Part shown: in pieces, positions 1-5,670 of the stretch
How positions within the stretch are numbered: position 1 is the stretch's first letter
Layout of the letters: every line of letters starts with the position of its first letter
Assembly: GCA_050050175.1 (NCBI GenBank)
Contig: JASFUT010000089.1
Span: 1 to 10,787, forward strand
Length of the DNA stretch: 10,787 nt
Source of the DNA: CAVQCX01 sp050050175
GTDB lineage: Bacteria; Pseudomonadota; Gammaproteobacteria; Chromatiales; Chromatiaceae
Direction: 5' to 3'
Made by a program: the position numbers and the translations under genes
Notes under the pieces: generated by a model
Database searches by the model: none
Told to the model about the DNA's origin: nothing
What the model saw: only the letters and a program-made list of their open reading frames with translations

Positions 1-1176
1 CCCCTGGCTGAGCGCCTTCGCCTGCCCTTCCCGTCGCTCCTGGTCATCCTGGGGTTCGCAGGTTCGGAGATACTCGTCGCGGCCGGCGTGGACACGGGGC
101 TGAGGGCAGACTCCTTCCACGACCTGATCTTCTTCATATTCCTGCCGGTACTCATATTCGAGGCCGCTTTCCACATCGACGCGCGGCAGCTGCTGCGCAA
201 CCTAGCCCCGATCCTCGTGCTCGCCGTCCCCGGCCTGCTGCTGTCCACCCTGATCACGGCGGCGCTGGTCTACTACGGCATCGCCCACGCAAGCGGCTTT
301 CCATGGATCGCCGCCCTGCTGACCGGCGCTCTGCTGTCGGCCACCGATCCGGTTGCGGTGGTGGAGCTGTTCAAGCGCCTGGGCGTACCGGACCGGCTTG
401 CCCTGATGGTGGACGGCGAGAGCCTTTTCAACGACGCCACCGCGATCGTGCTGTTCAGCCTTCTGCTGCACCTGGCGCTGAGCCCGGCGGCGGGCTACAA
501 CCTGGCCGACGCGGGCCTGCGGATGATCCTGGTGTTCTGCGGGGGAGCGCTGGTCGGCCTGGTCAACGCGTTGGTGTTCCAGCTGCTGTCCCGAACGGTG
601 CGCGAGCCCGTTCTCATGGGCCTGATCACCCTGCTGTCGGCCTACGCGGCCTTTCTCATGGCCGAGGCGGTGCTGCACGTCTCGGGGGTCATGGCGGTTC
701 TCGTCACGGGCCTGGTCATGGGGCGGGGGATCCGCGCCGGAGGCGCCGACACCGGAGGTGCCCTGTTCGTGCACCAGCTCTGGTCCATGAACGCCTTCAT
801 CGCCAACGCCCTGGTGTTCCTGCTCATGGGCGCCACCGTCACGCTGGCCATGTTCCAGGAGCGCTGGCTGGCCATGCTCATCGGCGTCGGCGGCGTCCTG
901 GTGGCCCGGGCGATCACGGTCTTCGGCCTGACGCCCCTGGCGGGCCTGCTGCCGACCGTCGAGCCCATCCCCAGGTCGCATCGCCCGGCCATCTACTGGG
1001 GCGGCCTGCGCGGCGCCGTGACCCTGGCGCTGGCCCTCTCCCTCCCCGTGGAGCTCGACTACTGGTGGACCATCCAGTCCATCGCCTTTGGGGTGGTGCT
1101 CTTTACGCTGTTCGTGCAGGCGCCGACGATGCCGTGGATGCTCAGGCGCACCGGCCTCGCAGAGGAGACCCGGTAG
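1..1176 (+). CDS. CPA1-family Na+(K+)/H+ antiporter, NhaP-like (5' end missing)
   Basis: Inner-membrane cation/proton exchanger of the CPA1 (NhaP/NHE) type, used for sodium and pH homeostasis. The open frame runs to the left edge without a stop, and the residues encoded by bases 1-87 (LPFPSLLVILGFAGSEILV) form a plausible membrane helix. The true start therefore lies upstream, and the GTG at 88 is internal. About 11 hydrophobic segments are visible. Family hallmarks are ATDPVAVV (from base 340), GESLFNDA with the Asn-Asp pair at 430-435 that is central to CPA1 ion exchange, and GGLRGAVTLALALSLP near 999-1047. There is almost no cytoplasmic tail: the protein ends soon after the last helix with RRTGLAEETR, so no regulatory TrkA or cyclic-nucleotide domain is present. 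The ion preference cannot be read from the sequence. The gene is followed by sthA after 73 bases. Function is certain at family level only. Confidence 0.93.
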   Translation, partial: PLAERLRLPFPSLLVILGFAGSEILVAAGVDTGLRADSFHDLIFFIFLPVLIFEAAFHIDARQLLRNLAPILVLAVPGLLLSTLITAALVYYGIAHASGFPWIAALLTGALLSATDPVAVVELFKRLGVPDRLALMVDGESLFNDATAIVLFSLLLHLALSPAAGYNLADAGLRMILVFCGGALVGLVNALVFQLLSRTVREPVLMGLITLLSAYAAFLMAEAVLHVSGVMAVLVTGLVMGRGIRAGGADTGGALFVHQLWSMNAFIANALVFLLMGATVTLAMFQERWLAMLIGVGGVLVARAITVFGLTPLAGLLPTVEPIPRSHRPAIYWGGLRGAVTLALALSLPVELDYWWTIQSIAFGVVLFTLFVQAPTMPWMLRRTGLAEETR

Positions 1177-1211
1177 GCCGGCCGGGCCTCCCCGCCGCTG
1201 ACGCCGGCCTT

Positions 1212-1230
1212 TACAATGAGGTGATACCAG
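1212..1230 (+). promoter_or_regulatory. candidate promoter region of sthA
   Basis: TACAAT (1212-1217) matches the sigma70 -10 consensus at five of six positions in an otherwise very GC-rich gap. Just downstream lies GGTGATACCA (1220-1229), which also occurs upstream of hemH and could be read as an extended -10 (TG-A-TACCAG). No good -35 is visible at the right spacing for either reading. This is a weak prediction; sthA could also be read through from the antiporter gene. Confidence 0.25.
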
Positions 1231-1249
1231 GCCTGGACGATCAGCCGCC

Positions 1250-2647
1250 ATGCACGCGAGCCATTTCGACGCCCTGATCATCGGCAGCGGCCCCGGTGGC
1301 GAAGGGGCCGCCATGAAGCTTGCCAAATCCGGTCGGCGGGTGGCCGTGGCGGAGGCCTTCGAGCAGGTGGGCGGTGGCTGCACCCACTGGGGCACCATCC
1401 CGAGCAAGACCCTGCGTCAGGCGATCCAGCAGCTTGCCGACTATCGGCGCAACCCGCTGTTTCAGCGCACGGTGCGCCAGATCCATGTGGAGTATCCGCA
1501 GCTGCTGGAGGCCGCCGCGTCCGTGATCCGGGACCAGGTGCGTACCAGGTACCGCTACTATGACCGCAATCGCGTCGAGGTGATCCATGGGCGTGGCCGG
1601 GTCGTGGACCCCCGCGGGGTCGAGGTGACCGATGCGAGTGGACGCCGGGAGCGATTTACGGCCGACCATATCGTTATCGCCACCGGGTCGAGTCCCTACC
1701 ACCCGCCGGACGTGGACTTCACCCACCCGCGTATACTGGACAGCGACACGGTGCTGCGTCTGGACCACACGCCCCGCTCGCTGACCATCTACGGCGCCGG
1801 GGTGATCGGCTGCGAGTACGCGTCGATCTTCTGCAACCTGGACGTCAAGGTGAACCTGGTCAACACCCGTGACCGGCTGCTGTCGTTCCTGGACGACGAG
1901 ATCACCGATGCGCTCGGCTACTATCTGCGCACCCAGGGCACCCTCATCCGGCACGACGAGGAGTACGAGCGGGTCGAGCCCCTGGACGACGGGGTGGTGC
2001 TGCACTGCCGGTCGGGCAAGAAGTTCAAGACCGAGTATCTGCTCTGGGCCAACGGACGTGCGGGCAACACCACGGGGCTCGGCCTGGAGGCCCTGGGCAT
2101 CGGCACCAACAGCCGCGGCCAGATCGAGGTCGACGGGAGCTTTCGCACGGCGCTGTCCCATGTCTACGCGGTGGGCGACGTCGCAGGTCCGCCGGGGCTC
2201 GCGAGTGCCAGCTACGACCAGGGGCGGTTCGTGGGCATGCACATCGCCGAGGGTGAGTGCGACTGGCGGCTGATCAAGGACTTCCCCTCGGGCATCTACA
2301 CCATCCCCGAGATCAGCTCCCTGGGGCGCACCGAGCGCGAGCTCACGGATCAGCAGGTGCCCTACGAGGTGGGTCGGGCGCTCTTCAAGACCATCGCCCG
2401 GGCCCAGATCACCGGCCACACGGTGGGCATGCTCAAGCTTCTGTTCCACCGCGAGACCCTGGAGATCCTCGGCATCCACTGCTTCGGCGAGCAGGCCTCG
2501 GAGATCGTCCACATCGGCCAGGCCATCATGACCCAGCCCGGCGAGGGCAACAGCCTGTTGTATTTCACCGAGACCACCTTCAACTACCCCACCATGGCGG
2601 AGGCCTACCGGGTGGCGGCGCTCAACGGCCTGAACCGGATATTCTGA
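1250..2647 (+). CDS. sthA: Soluble pyridine nucleotide transhydrogenase (Si-specific NAD(P)+ transhydrogenase)
   Basis: Cytoplasmic FAD flavoprotein that moves hydride between NADPH and NAD+, mainly draining excess NADPH. The 465 residues match the full length of the family. The N-terminal FAD Rossmann motif is GSGPGGEG (residues 12-19). The segment GGGCTHWGTIPSK (41-53) is diagnostic: lipoamide dehydrogenase and glutathione reductase have a CxxxxC disulfide here, but this protein keeps only Cys44 and has Thr49, as SthA proteins do. The NAD(P)-binding Rossmann motif is GAGVIGCEYAS (182-192). A second FAD contact is YAVGDV, and the C-terminal dimerisation domain carries HCFGEQASEIVHIG (410-423). 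It ends in LNGLNRIF, very close to the E. coli protein as I remember it. ATG 1250 is the only sensible start, because the frame is closed by TGA at 1217 and no other start codon lies between. No clear Shine-Dalgarno site is seen. Function is secure. Confidence 0.97.
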   Translation: MHASHFDALIIGSGPGGEGAAMKLAKSGRRVAVAEAFEQVGGGCTHWGTIPSKTLRQAIQQLADYRRNPLFQRTVRQIHVEYPQLLEAAASVIRDQVRTRYRYYDRNRVEVIHGRGRVVDPRGVEVTDASGRRERFTADHIVIATGSSPYHPPDVDFTHPRILDSDTVLRLDHTPRSLTIYGAGVIGCEYASIFCNLDVKVNLVNTRDRLLSFLDDEITDALGYYLRTQGTLIRHDEEYERVEPLDDGVVLHCRSGKKFKTEYLLWANGRAGNTTGLGLEALGIGTNSRGQIEVDGSFRTALSHVYAVGDVAGPPGLASASYDQGRFVGMHIAEGECDWRLIKDFPSGIYTIPEISSLGRTERELTDQQVPYEVGRALFKTIARAQITGHTVGMLKLLFHRETLEILGIHCFGEQASEIVHIGQAIMTQPGEGNSLLYFTETTFNYPTMAEAYRVAALNGLNRIF

Positions 2648-2658
2648 GGTGTTTTAAT
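2630..2658 (+). promoter_or_regulatory. candidate extended -10 promoter for the methyltransferase cassette
   Basis: TTTAAT (2653-2658) matches TATAAT at five of six positions and is preceded by TG one base upstream (2650-2651), giving an extended -10. A poor -35 (CTGAAC, 2630-2635) lies at 17-base spacing. The site overlaps the sthA stop codon and would start transcription near 2665, about 50 bases before ATG 2718. It is a local AT-rich island in GC-rich DNA. Confidence 0.4.
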
Positions 2659-2717
2659 TCCTGGGCCGCCGGCCTACGGTGAGGGCGTTCGTTCCAGTCC
2701 TGTATAGGGTCGAGCCG

Positions 2718-3998
2718 ATGGAGATCCCTGCCTTCGCCGCCATCGAGGCCCAGGAACGCGGTGTCCGCCCCGGCCGGCACGAGCGCCTCGAGCACACCCA
2801 CCCCCGCGCCACGGCCGCCGTGGCGCTCAGCCTGAGATGGAAGAGCGACGAAGCGCGCCACACCGACTGCTACGTCGCCAACGAGCTGAACCTCTGGCGC
2901 GACATCCTTCCCCCGGAGCTGGAGTCGGGGCTGGTGGGCCGGGGCGTGGGCGAGGTGGTGGCGCACAGCTTCGAGCCGGGGGCCTTCGCGCCCGCCTATG
3001 ACGAGCGCCAGCTCATGTGGCTGCGGGACGACCAGTTCAACCGCCGGTTCCGCCGCGGCGGGATGGTCCAGCCCCGGGTGGGGCGCTTCTATCCCAAGGG
3101 GATCCTGGAGCGGGTTCCGGGGGTGTTCAGCGGCAACATGCTCCCCTTCCGCGTGACCGCTCTGGAGTCGGGCCGCCTGCAGGCCGACCTCAACCACCCC
3201 CTCGCAGGACGCCCCGTGGACGTCCAGGCGAAGCTGCTCGACATCTGGCAGCCCCGAGAGGAGCACGGCGGCGTCTGTAACGACGTCGCGGAGACGGTGG
3301 CCGCCAACGGTCCCGGGATGCAGGCGCGCTGGCGCGGACAGTCCACCGACTTCTGGTCGGACCTCCCGTTCGTGCGCGCCGACCCGACCCCCGACGACCG
3401 CTTCTACGCCGGGGCGCGCCTGGTTCACCACCTGGACGCCACCGCACGCCGCCAGATCGGGCGGCTCTACGCGGGCCTGATACCCCCGGGGGGGCGGGTG
3501 CTGGACCTGATGAGCAGCTGGGCCTCGCACCTGCCGGAGGACCTGGAGACGGGACCTGTCACGGGCCTGGGCATGAACCGGGAGGAGCTCGACGCCAACA
3601 GCCGCCTTACCGAGCGCGTGGTCCACGACCTCAACCGCGAGCCCCGGCTGCCGTTCCCGGACGACGCCTTCGATGCGGTGATCTGCACCGCCTCGGTGGA
3701 GTACCTGGTGGAGCCTTTCGACGTGTTCGCGGAGGTGGCGCGGATCCTGCGCCCGGGCGGACGCTTCGTGGTGACCTTCTCCAACCGCCGCTTCCCGCCC
3801 AAGGTGATCCGCATCTGGGAGGACATGCACGAGTTCGAGCGCCCGGGCCTGGTGGTGGAGTACTTCCTGCGCTGCGGCCGGTTCGCCAGTCTCGAGACCT
3901 GCTCCCTGCGCGGCCTGCCCCGTCCTGCCGACGACAAGTACGCCGGGCGGATGCCGTTCTCGGACCCCGTGTTCGCGGTCTGGGCCGAGGCGGTCTGA
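2718..3998 (+). CDS. SlyD/FKBP-like domain fused to class I SAM-dependent methyltransferase
   Basis: Predicted cytoplasmic two-domain protein of 426 residues. Residues about 34-180 resemble a SlyD-type FKBP prolyl isomerase: VALSLRW opens the fold, GLVGRGVGEVV matches the usual 'aLeGmkvGe' step, FYPKGIL and VFSGNMLPFRV follow, and ADLNHPLAGRPVDVQAKLLDI (from about 157) matches the closing SlyD strand pattern around NHxLAG. Residues about 225-426 are a Rossmann methyltransferase: VLDLMSSWASHLP (261-273) sits at motif I, then GLGMNREELDAN, FPDDAFDAVICTASVEYL (from 313) and LRPGGRFVVTFSNR (near 345). Motif I lacks the usual GxGxG glycines. I place the start at ATG 2718 because AGGG (2706-2709) lies 8 bases before it; an in-frame GTG at 2679 has no ribosome site. 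The substrate is unknown. The next gene begins 2 bases after the stop, so the three following genes look like one operon. Domain calls come from motif reading, not alignment. Confidence 0.88.
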   Translation: MEIPAFAAIEAQERGVRPGRHERLEHTHPRATAAVALSLRWKSDEARHTDCYVANELNLWRDILPPELESGLVGRGVGEVVAHSFEPGAFAPAYDERQLMWLRDDQFNRRFRRGGMVQPRVGRFYPKGILERVPGVFSGNMLPFRVTALESGRLQADLNHPLAGRPVDVQAKLLDIWQPREEHGGVCNDVAETVAANGPGMQARWRGQSTDFWSDLPFVRADPTPDDRFYAGARLVHHLDATARRQIGRLYAGLIPPGGRVLDLMSSWASHLPEDLETGPVTGLGMNREELDANSRLTERVVHDLNREPRLPFPDDAFDAVICTASVEYLVEPFDVFAEVARILRPGGRFVVTFSNRRFPPKVIRIWEDMHEFERPGLVVEYFLRCGRFASLETCSLRGLPRPADDKYAGRMPFSDPVFAVWAEAV

Positions 3999-4000
3999 GC

Positions 4001-4168
4001 ATGCCCGGCGTCGATCCCTGCGCCCAGCTGAACCAGCTCGACGACCGCTCTCGGGCAAAGACGGTACTGGACGAGCTGGAGTACCTCTACGAGGTGCTGG
4101 ACCCCGAGCTCCAGTACCTGGCCGACGACCTGATCGCGCGCGTGCGCCGACGGCGCGCCGAGAGTTGA
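4001..4168 (+). CDS. small charged helical protein, 55 residues, unknown function
   Basis: I do not recognise this protein. It reads MPGVDPCAQLNQLDDRSR, then a mostly helical, highly acidic segment with leucine and tyrosine spacing (VLDELEYLYEVLDPELQYL) and a basic end (ARVRRRRAES). There is no signal peptide or membrane segment. One cysteine is present at position 7. The arrangement suggests an amphipathic helix or helical hairpin that binds a partner protein. Support for a real gene: ATG lies only 2 bases after the methyltransferase stop, GAGG at 3987-3990 sits 10 bases ahead, codon third positions are strongly G/C, and the next gene follows after 24 bases. The partner is plausibly a product of the same operon, which is inference from position. 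Confidence 0.72.
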   Translation: MPGVDPCAQLNQLDDRSRAKTVLDELEYLYEVLDPELQYLADDLIARVRRRRAES

Positions 4169-4192
4169 CCTGAGGCCCTGGGCGCGGAGAAC

Positions 4193-5209
4193 ATGGCGGG
4201 CAGAGCCCATCCATCGGCCGCCGCGGCCGGCCCCGGCGGCGCCCATGCCTTGAGCAGCCCCTCGACCCACCGCCGCTTCAGCCTGGTCAGGCCCAACCCC
4301 TTCCTCGGGACCCTGCAGGTGCTCGAGATCGAGGGTGCGCGGGCGGTGACCGCAGACGGGCTGAACTGGGAGATCCAGGTGGTCTCCGAGCGCCCGGCCA
4401 ACCTCTGGGGGAGTCTGAGCCAGGGGCGCACCCTCACCGACTATTACACCTTCGGTGTCTGGTCGCGCCCCGAGGGGCTGGCGCGGGTCCCCGTCCACCC
4501 GCTGTTCGACGTCGGCGCCATGCTGGAGGAGAGCGGGCGGATCATCGCCCTGCTGGAGGCCGAGGCCTCCGGCGTCCCCTTCGAGCCCCTGCCCGCCTTC
4601 GAGCTCTGGCTGCTGGACGAGGCGGAGCGCCGGCCGCTGGCCCTGCTTGCGATCACCGCCGACGAGACCGCCCGCCGCGCGGTCCGCCGTCCTGCCCACT
4701 GGGCGGCGGCACGGCGCGGCGACAACGCCTTCCGCGCCCCGAGCCTGGACGCGCGCGGCGTCCCGGGCAGGGATCCGGGCAATCCGCGCCGCCACCTCAG
4801 CGCGCTCGAGAGGCAGGTGACAGGGGCCGCGGGAAGCACGCGGCTCGCCCAGTGGTTCTGGCGGGAGCCCGACGGCGGCGCCACCGGCCTCGCCGACGAC
4901 GTCCCGGGCGATCTCGCCGTGCGCGCCCTGCCCGCCTCTGCATTCCCGGAGCTACTGCTTCGCGAGCAGTGGCCTGAGCCGGGGCAGACCGAGCTGGTGC
5001 AGGACTACATGGACTGGCTGGCCCCGAGGCTGCTCACCCTGCCGGGCATCGCCGACGCGACGCGCGCCCGCCTCGAGCGCACCGCCCGCCACCAGGCGGC
5101 CGTGGTCGACCGCCTCTGGCGCGCCTATCCAAAGGTCCTGGACCGCGCGCTGATCGAGGAAGCGCGGGTGGAGGCCAGGCTGCGGCGGGTGAATGCGGGT
5201 GACGGGTGA
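4193..5209 (+). CDS. conserved-looking protein of unknown function, 338 residues
   Basis: I do not recognise the family. The first 25 residues are Ala/Gly/Pro-rich and low in complexity. From about residue 28 (RFSLVRPNPFLGTLQVLEIEG) the sequence looks like an ordered soluble domain: a beta-rich part (GLNWEIQVVSE, DYYTFGVWSRPEGL), a helical part (MLEESGRIIALLEA; FELWLLDEAERRPLALL), a loop rich in Arg/Gly/Pro (about 170-205) and a helical C-terminus ending VLDRALIEEARVEARLRRV. No signal peptide, membrane helix or catalytic motif is evident, so it is probably cytoplasmic. The start is uncertain. ATG 4193 has GGAGA only 2-3 bases ahead, which is too close for ideal initiation, and TTG 4250 is an alternative that removes the low-complexity leader. 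The stop codon is inside a heptamer repeat, so the last residues (NAGDG) come from the repeat. It closes the operon with the methyltransferase. Confidence 0.75.
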   Translation: MAGRAHPSAAAAGPGGAHALSSPSTHRRFSLVRPNPFLGTLQVLEIEGARAVTADGLNWEIQVVSERPANLWGSLSQGRTLTDYYTFGVWSRPEGLARVPVHPLFDVGAMLEESGRIIALLEAEASGVPFEPLPAFELWLLDEAERRPLALLAITADETARRAVRRPAHWAAARRGDNAFRAPSLDARGVPGRDPGNPRRHLSALERQVTGAAGSTRLAQWFWREPDGGATGLADDVPGDLAVRALPASAFPELLLREQWPEPGQTELVQDYMDWLAPRLLTLPGIADATRARLERTARHQAAVVDRLWRAYPKVLDRALIEEARVEARLRRVNAGDG

Positions 5210-5248
5210 CGGGTGACGGGTGACGGGTGACGGGTGACGGGTGACGGG
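5196..5248 (+). repeat. 7-bp tandem repeat, about 7.6 copies of CGGGTGA
   Basis: Seven perfect CGGGTGA units (5196-5244) are followed by a partial CGGG. The second unit supplies the TGA stop of the upstream gene (5207-5209). Because 7 is not a multiple of 3, the array presents TGA in all three forward frames within 21 bases, so copy changes beyond the stop cannot extend the protein. The minus strand of the repeat has no stop. It is a likely variable-number tandem repeat. Confidence 0.95.
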
Positions 5249-5267
5249 AAGCGAAGGTGGAGGCCCC

Positions 5268-5289
5268 GTAGGGCCGGTTTCAACCGGCC
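5268..5289 (+). repeat. REP-like element with GTAG head and 8-bp perfect stem
   Basis: GTAG (5268-5271) is followed directly by GGCCGGTT, a 2-base loop and AACCGGCC (5272-5289), a perfect 8-bp stem. A GTAG or similar tetranucleotide next to a hairpin is the known signature of REPs mobilised by RAYT (TnpA-REP) transposases. No such transposase is in the window. Confidence 0.65.
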
Positions 5290-5301
5290 GGTCGCGGTTC
5301 T

Positions 5302-5330
5302 CTGGCTCGGCGCCGGGACGCCGGAGCCAG
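5302..5330. repeat. long GC-rich hairpin, possible transcript end of the upstream operon
   Basis: CTGGCTC (5302-5308) pairs with GAGCCAG (5324-5330), and GGCG (5309-5312) pairs with CGCC (5319-5322) across one bulged G, giving an 11-bp stem with a 6-base loop. No T-run follows, so it is not a standard intrinsic terminator. It may stabilise the 3' end of the preceding mRNA. Confidence 0.45.
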
Positions 5331-5360
5331 CCGGGCCCCGGGCTTCAAACCCGCATCTTT

Positions 5361-5384
5361 CGCGGCCTGAATGGCCGCTCCCAC
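5361..5384 (-). repeat. REP-like element with GTGGGAG head, reverse orientation
   Basis: GCGGCC, loop TGAAT, GGCCGC (5362-5378) form a perfect 6-bp stem, followed by TCCCAC, so the minus strand reads GTGGGAGCGGCC at its head. Together with the GTAG-headed element at 5268 in the opposite orientation it forms a BIME-like inverted pair. Confidence 0.65.
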
Positions 5385-5413
5385 GGAGACTGCCCTCCAA
5401 GGGGGCTGCGGCG

Positions 5414-5499
5414 CTGTGGGAGGCGCCCCGGGCGGCGAGCCCCGGACCCGGGCCTCATGATCTCGGCCTGGAGGCCCCTCCCATGAAGGTCCCCGGCAC
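5414..5499 (+). repeat. composite BIME-like element, copy A
   Basis: It starts with CTGTGGGAGGCGCC, continues with GGCGGCGA, and ends with GGCCCCTCCCA, then AAGGTCCCCGGCAC. The GTGGGAGG head and CCTCCCA tail are inverted, so the unit is two head-to-head REPs about 70 bp end to end plus a conserved 3' flank. Copy B lies 93 bases downstream. Confidence 0.7.
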
Positions 5500-5506
5500 G
5501 ACCCCT

Positions 5507-5591
5507 CTGTGGGAGGCACCTCAAGGCGGCGATTCCCGGGCCGGATCTCACCATCGCGATCGGAGACCCCTCCCACCAAGGCCCCAGGCAC
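5507..5591 (+). repeat. composite BIME-like element, copy B
   Basis: Diverged copy of the element at 5414. Shared blocks in the same order are CTGTGGGAGGC, GGCGGCGA, CCCGG, CTCA, ATC, GGAG, CCCCTCCCA, AAGG, CCC and GGCAC. The scattered differences between blocks suggest separate insertions or an old duplication rather than a recent one. An artefactual in-frame extension of hemH passes through this copy. Confidence 0.7.
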
Positions 5592-5626
5592 TGCCCGCCC
5601 GGCAGGCACCGCCGAAACCCCACGGG

Positions 5627-5635
5627 TGATACCAT
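5627..5635 (+). promoter_or_regulatory. candidate extended -10 of the hemH promoter
   Basis: TG-A-TACCAT fits an extended -10 with four of six hexamer matches, including the key first two and last two positions. It is part of GGTGATACCA (5625-5634), which also occurs upstream of sthA. No good -35 is visible. The predicted leader would be about 30 bases. Confidence 0.25.
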
Positions 5636-5670
5636 GGCCGGGCAGCTGCAAAACCTCCACCGAGCCACCC

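Larger units (their letters stand above)
5210..5670. other. gene-free interval packed with REP/BIME-like palindromes
   Basis: This 461-base gap separates the methyltransferase cassette from hemH. No frame in it looks like a gene: ORFs crossing it are made of repeat DNA. It holds the tail of the heptamer array, a GTAG-headed hairpin (5268-5289), a long hairpin (5302-5330), a GTGGGAG-headed palindrome in reverse orientation (5361-5384) and two tandem copies of a composite element (5414-5499 and 5507-5591). A candidate hemH promoter lies at 5627-5635. REP elements between operons commonly act as transcript end or mRNA stability sites; that role here is inference. Confidence 0.8.

Noticed and set aside
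88..90. GTG as the start of the antiporter
   Set aside because: The same frame continues upstream to the window edge and encodes a plausible first membrane helix, so the gene is simply cut by the window.
202..1407. 401-residue minus-strand frame across the antiporter and start of sthA
   Set aside because: It crosses two well-recognised plus-strand genes and its product is a Gln/Gly/His/Arg-rich sequence typical of antisense frames.
2622..4214. 530-residue open frame on the minus strand
   Set aside because: It is a mirror of the methyltransferase gene. High GC with G/C third positions on the plus strand leaves few stops opposite. The minus product is low in complexity (Arg, Gly, His, Ala) with no domain, while the plus strand shows clear motifs.
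5196..5591. CRISPR-like array
   Set aside because: The heptamers have no spacers and the 93-bp repeats are only two diverged palindromic copies, so neither has repeat-spacer structure.
5509..5670. 54-residue N-terminal extension of ferrochelatase from GTG 5509
   Set aside because: It is encoded by the repeat element copy B and spacer DNA, and the conserved ferrochelatase N-terminus begins right after ATG 5671.
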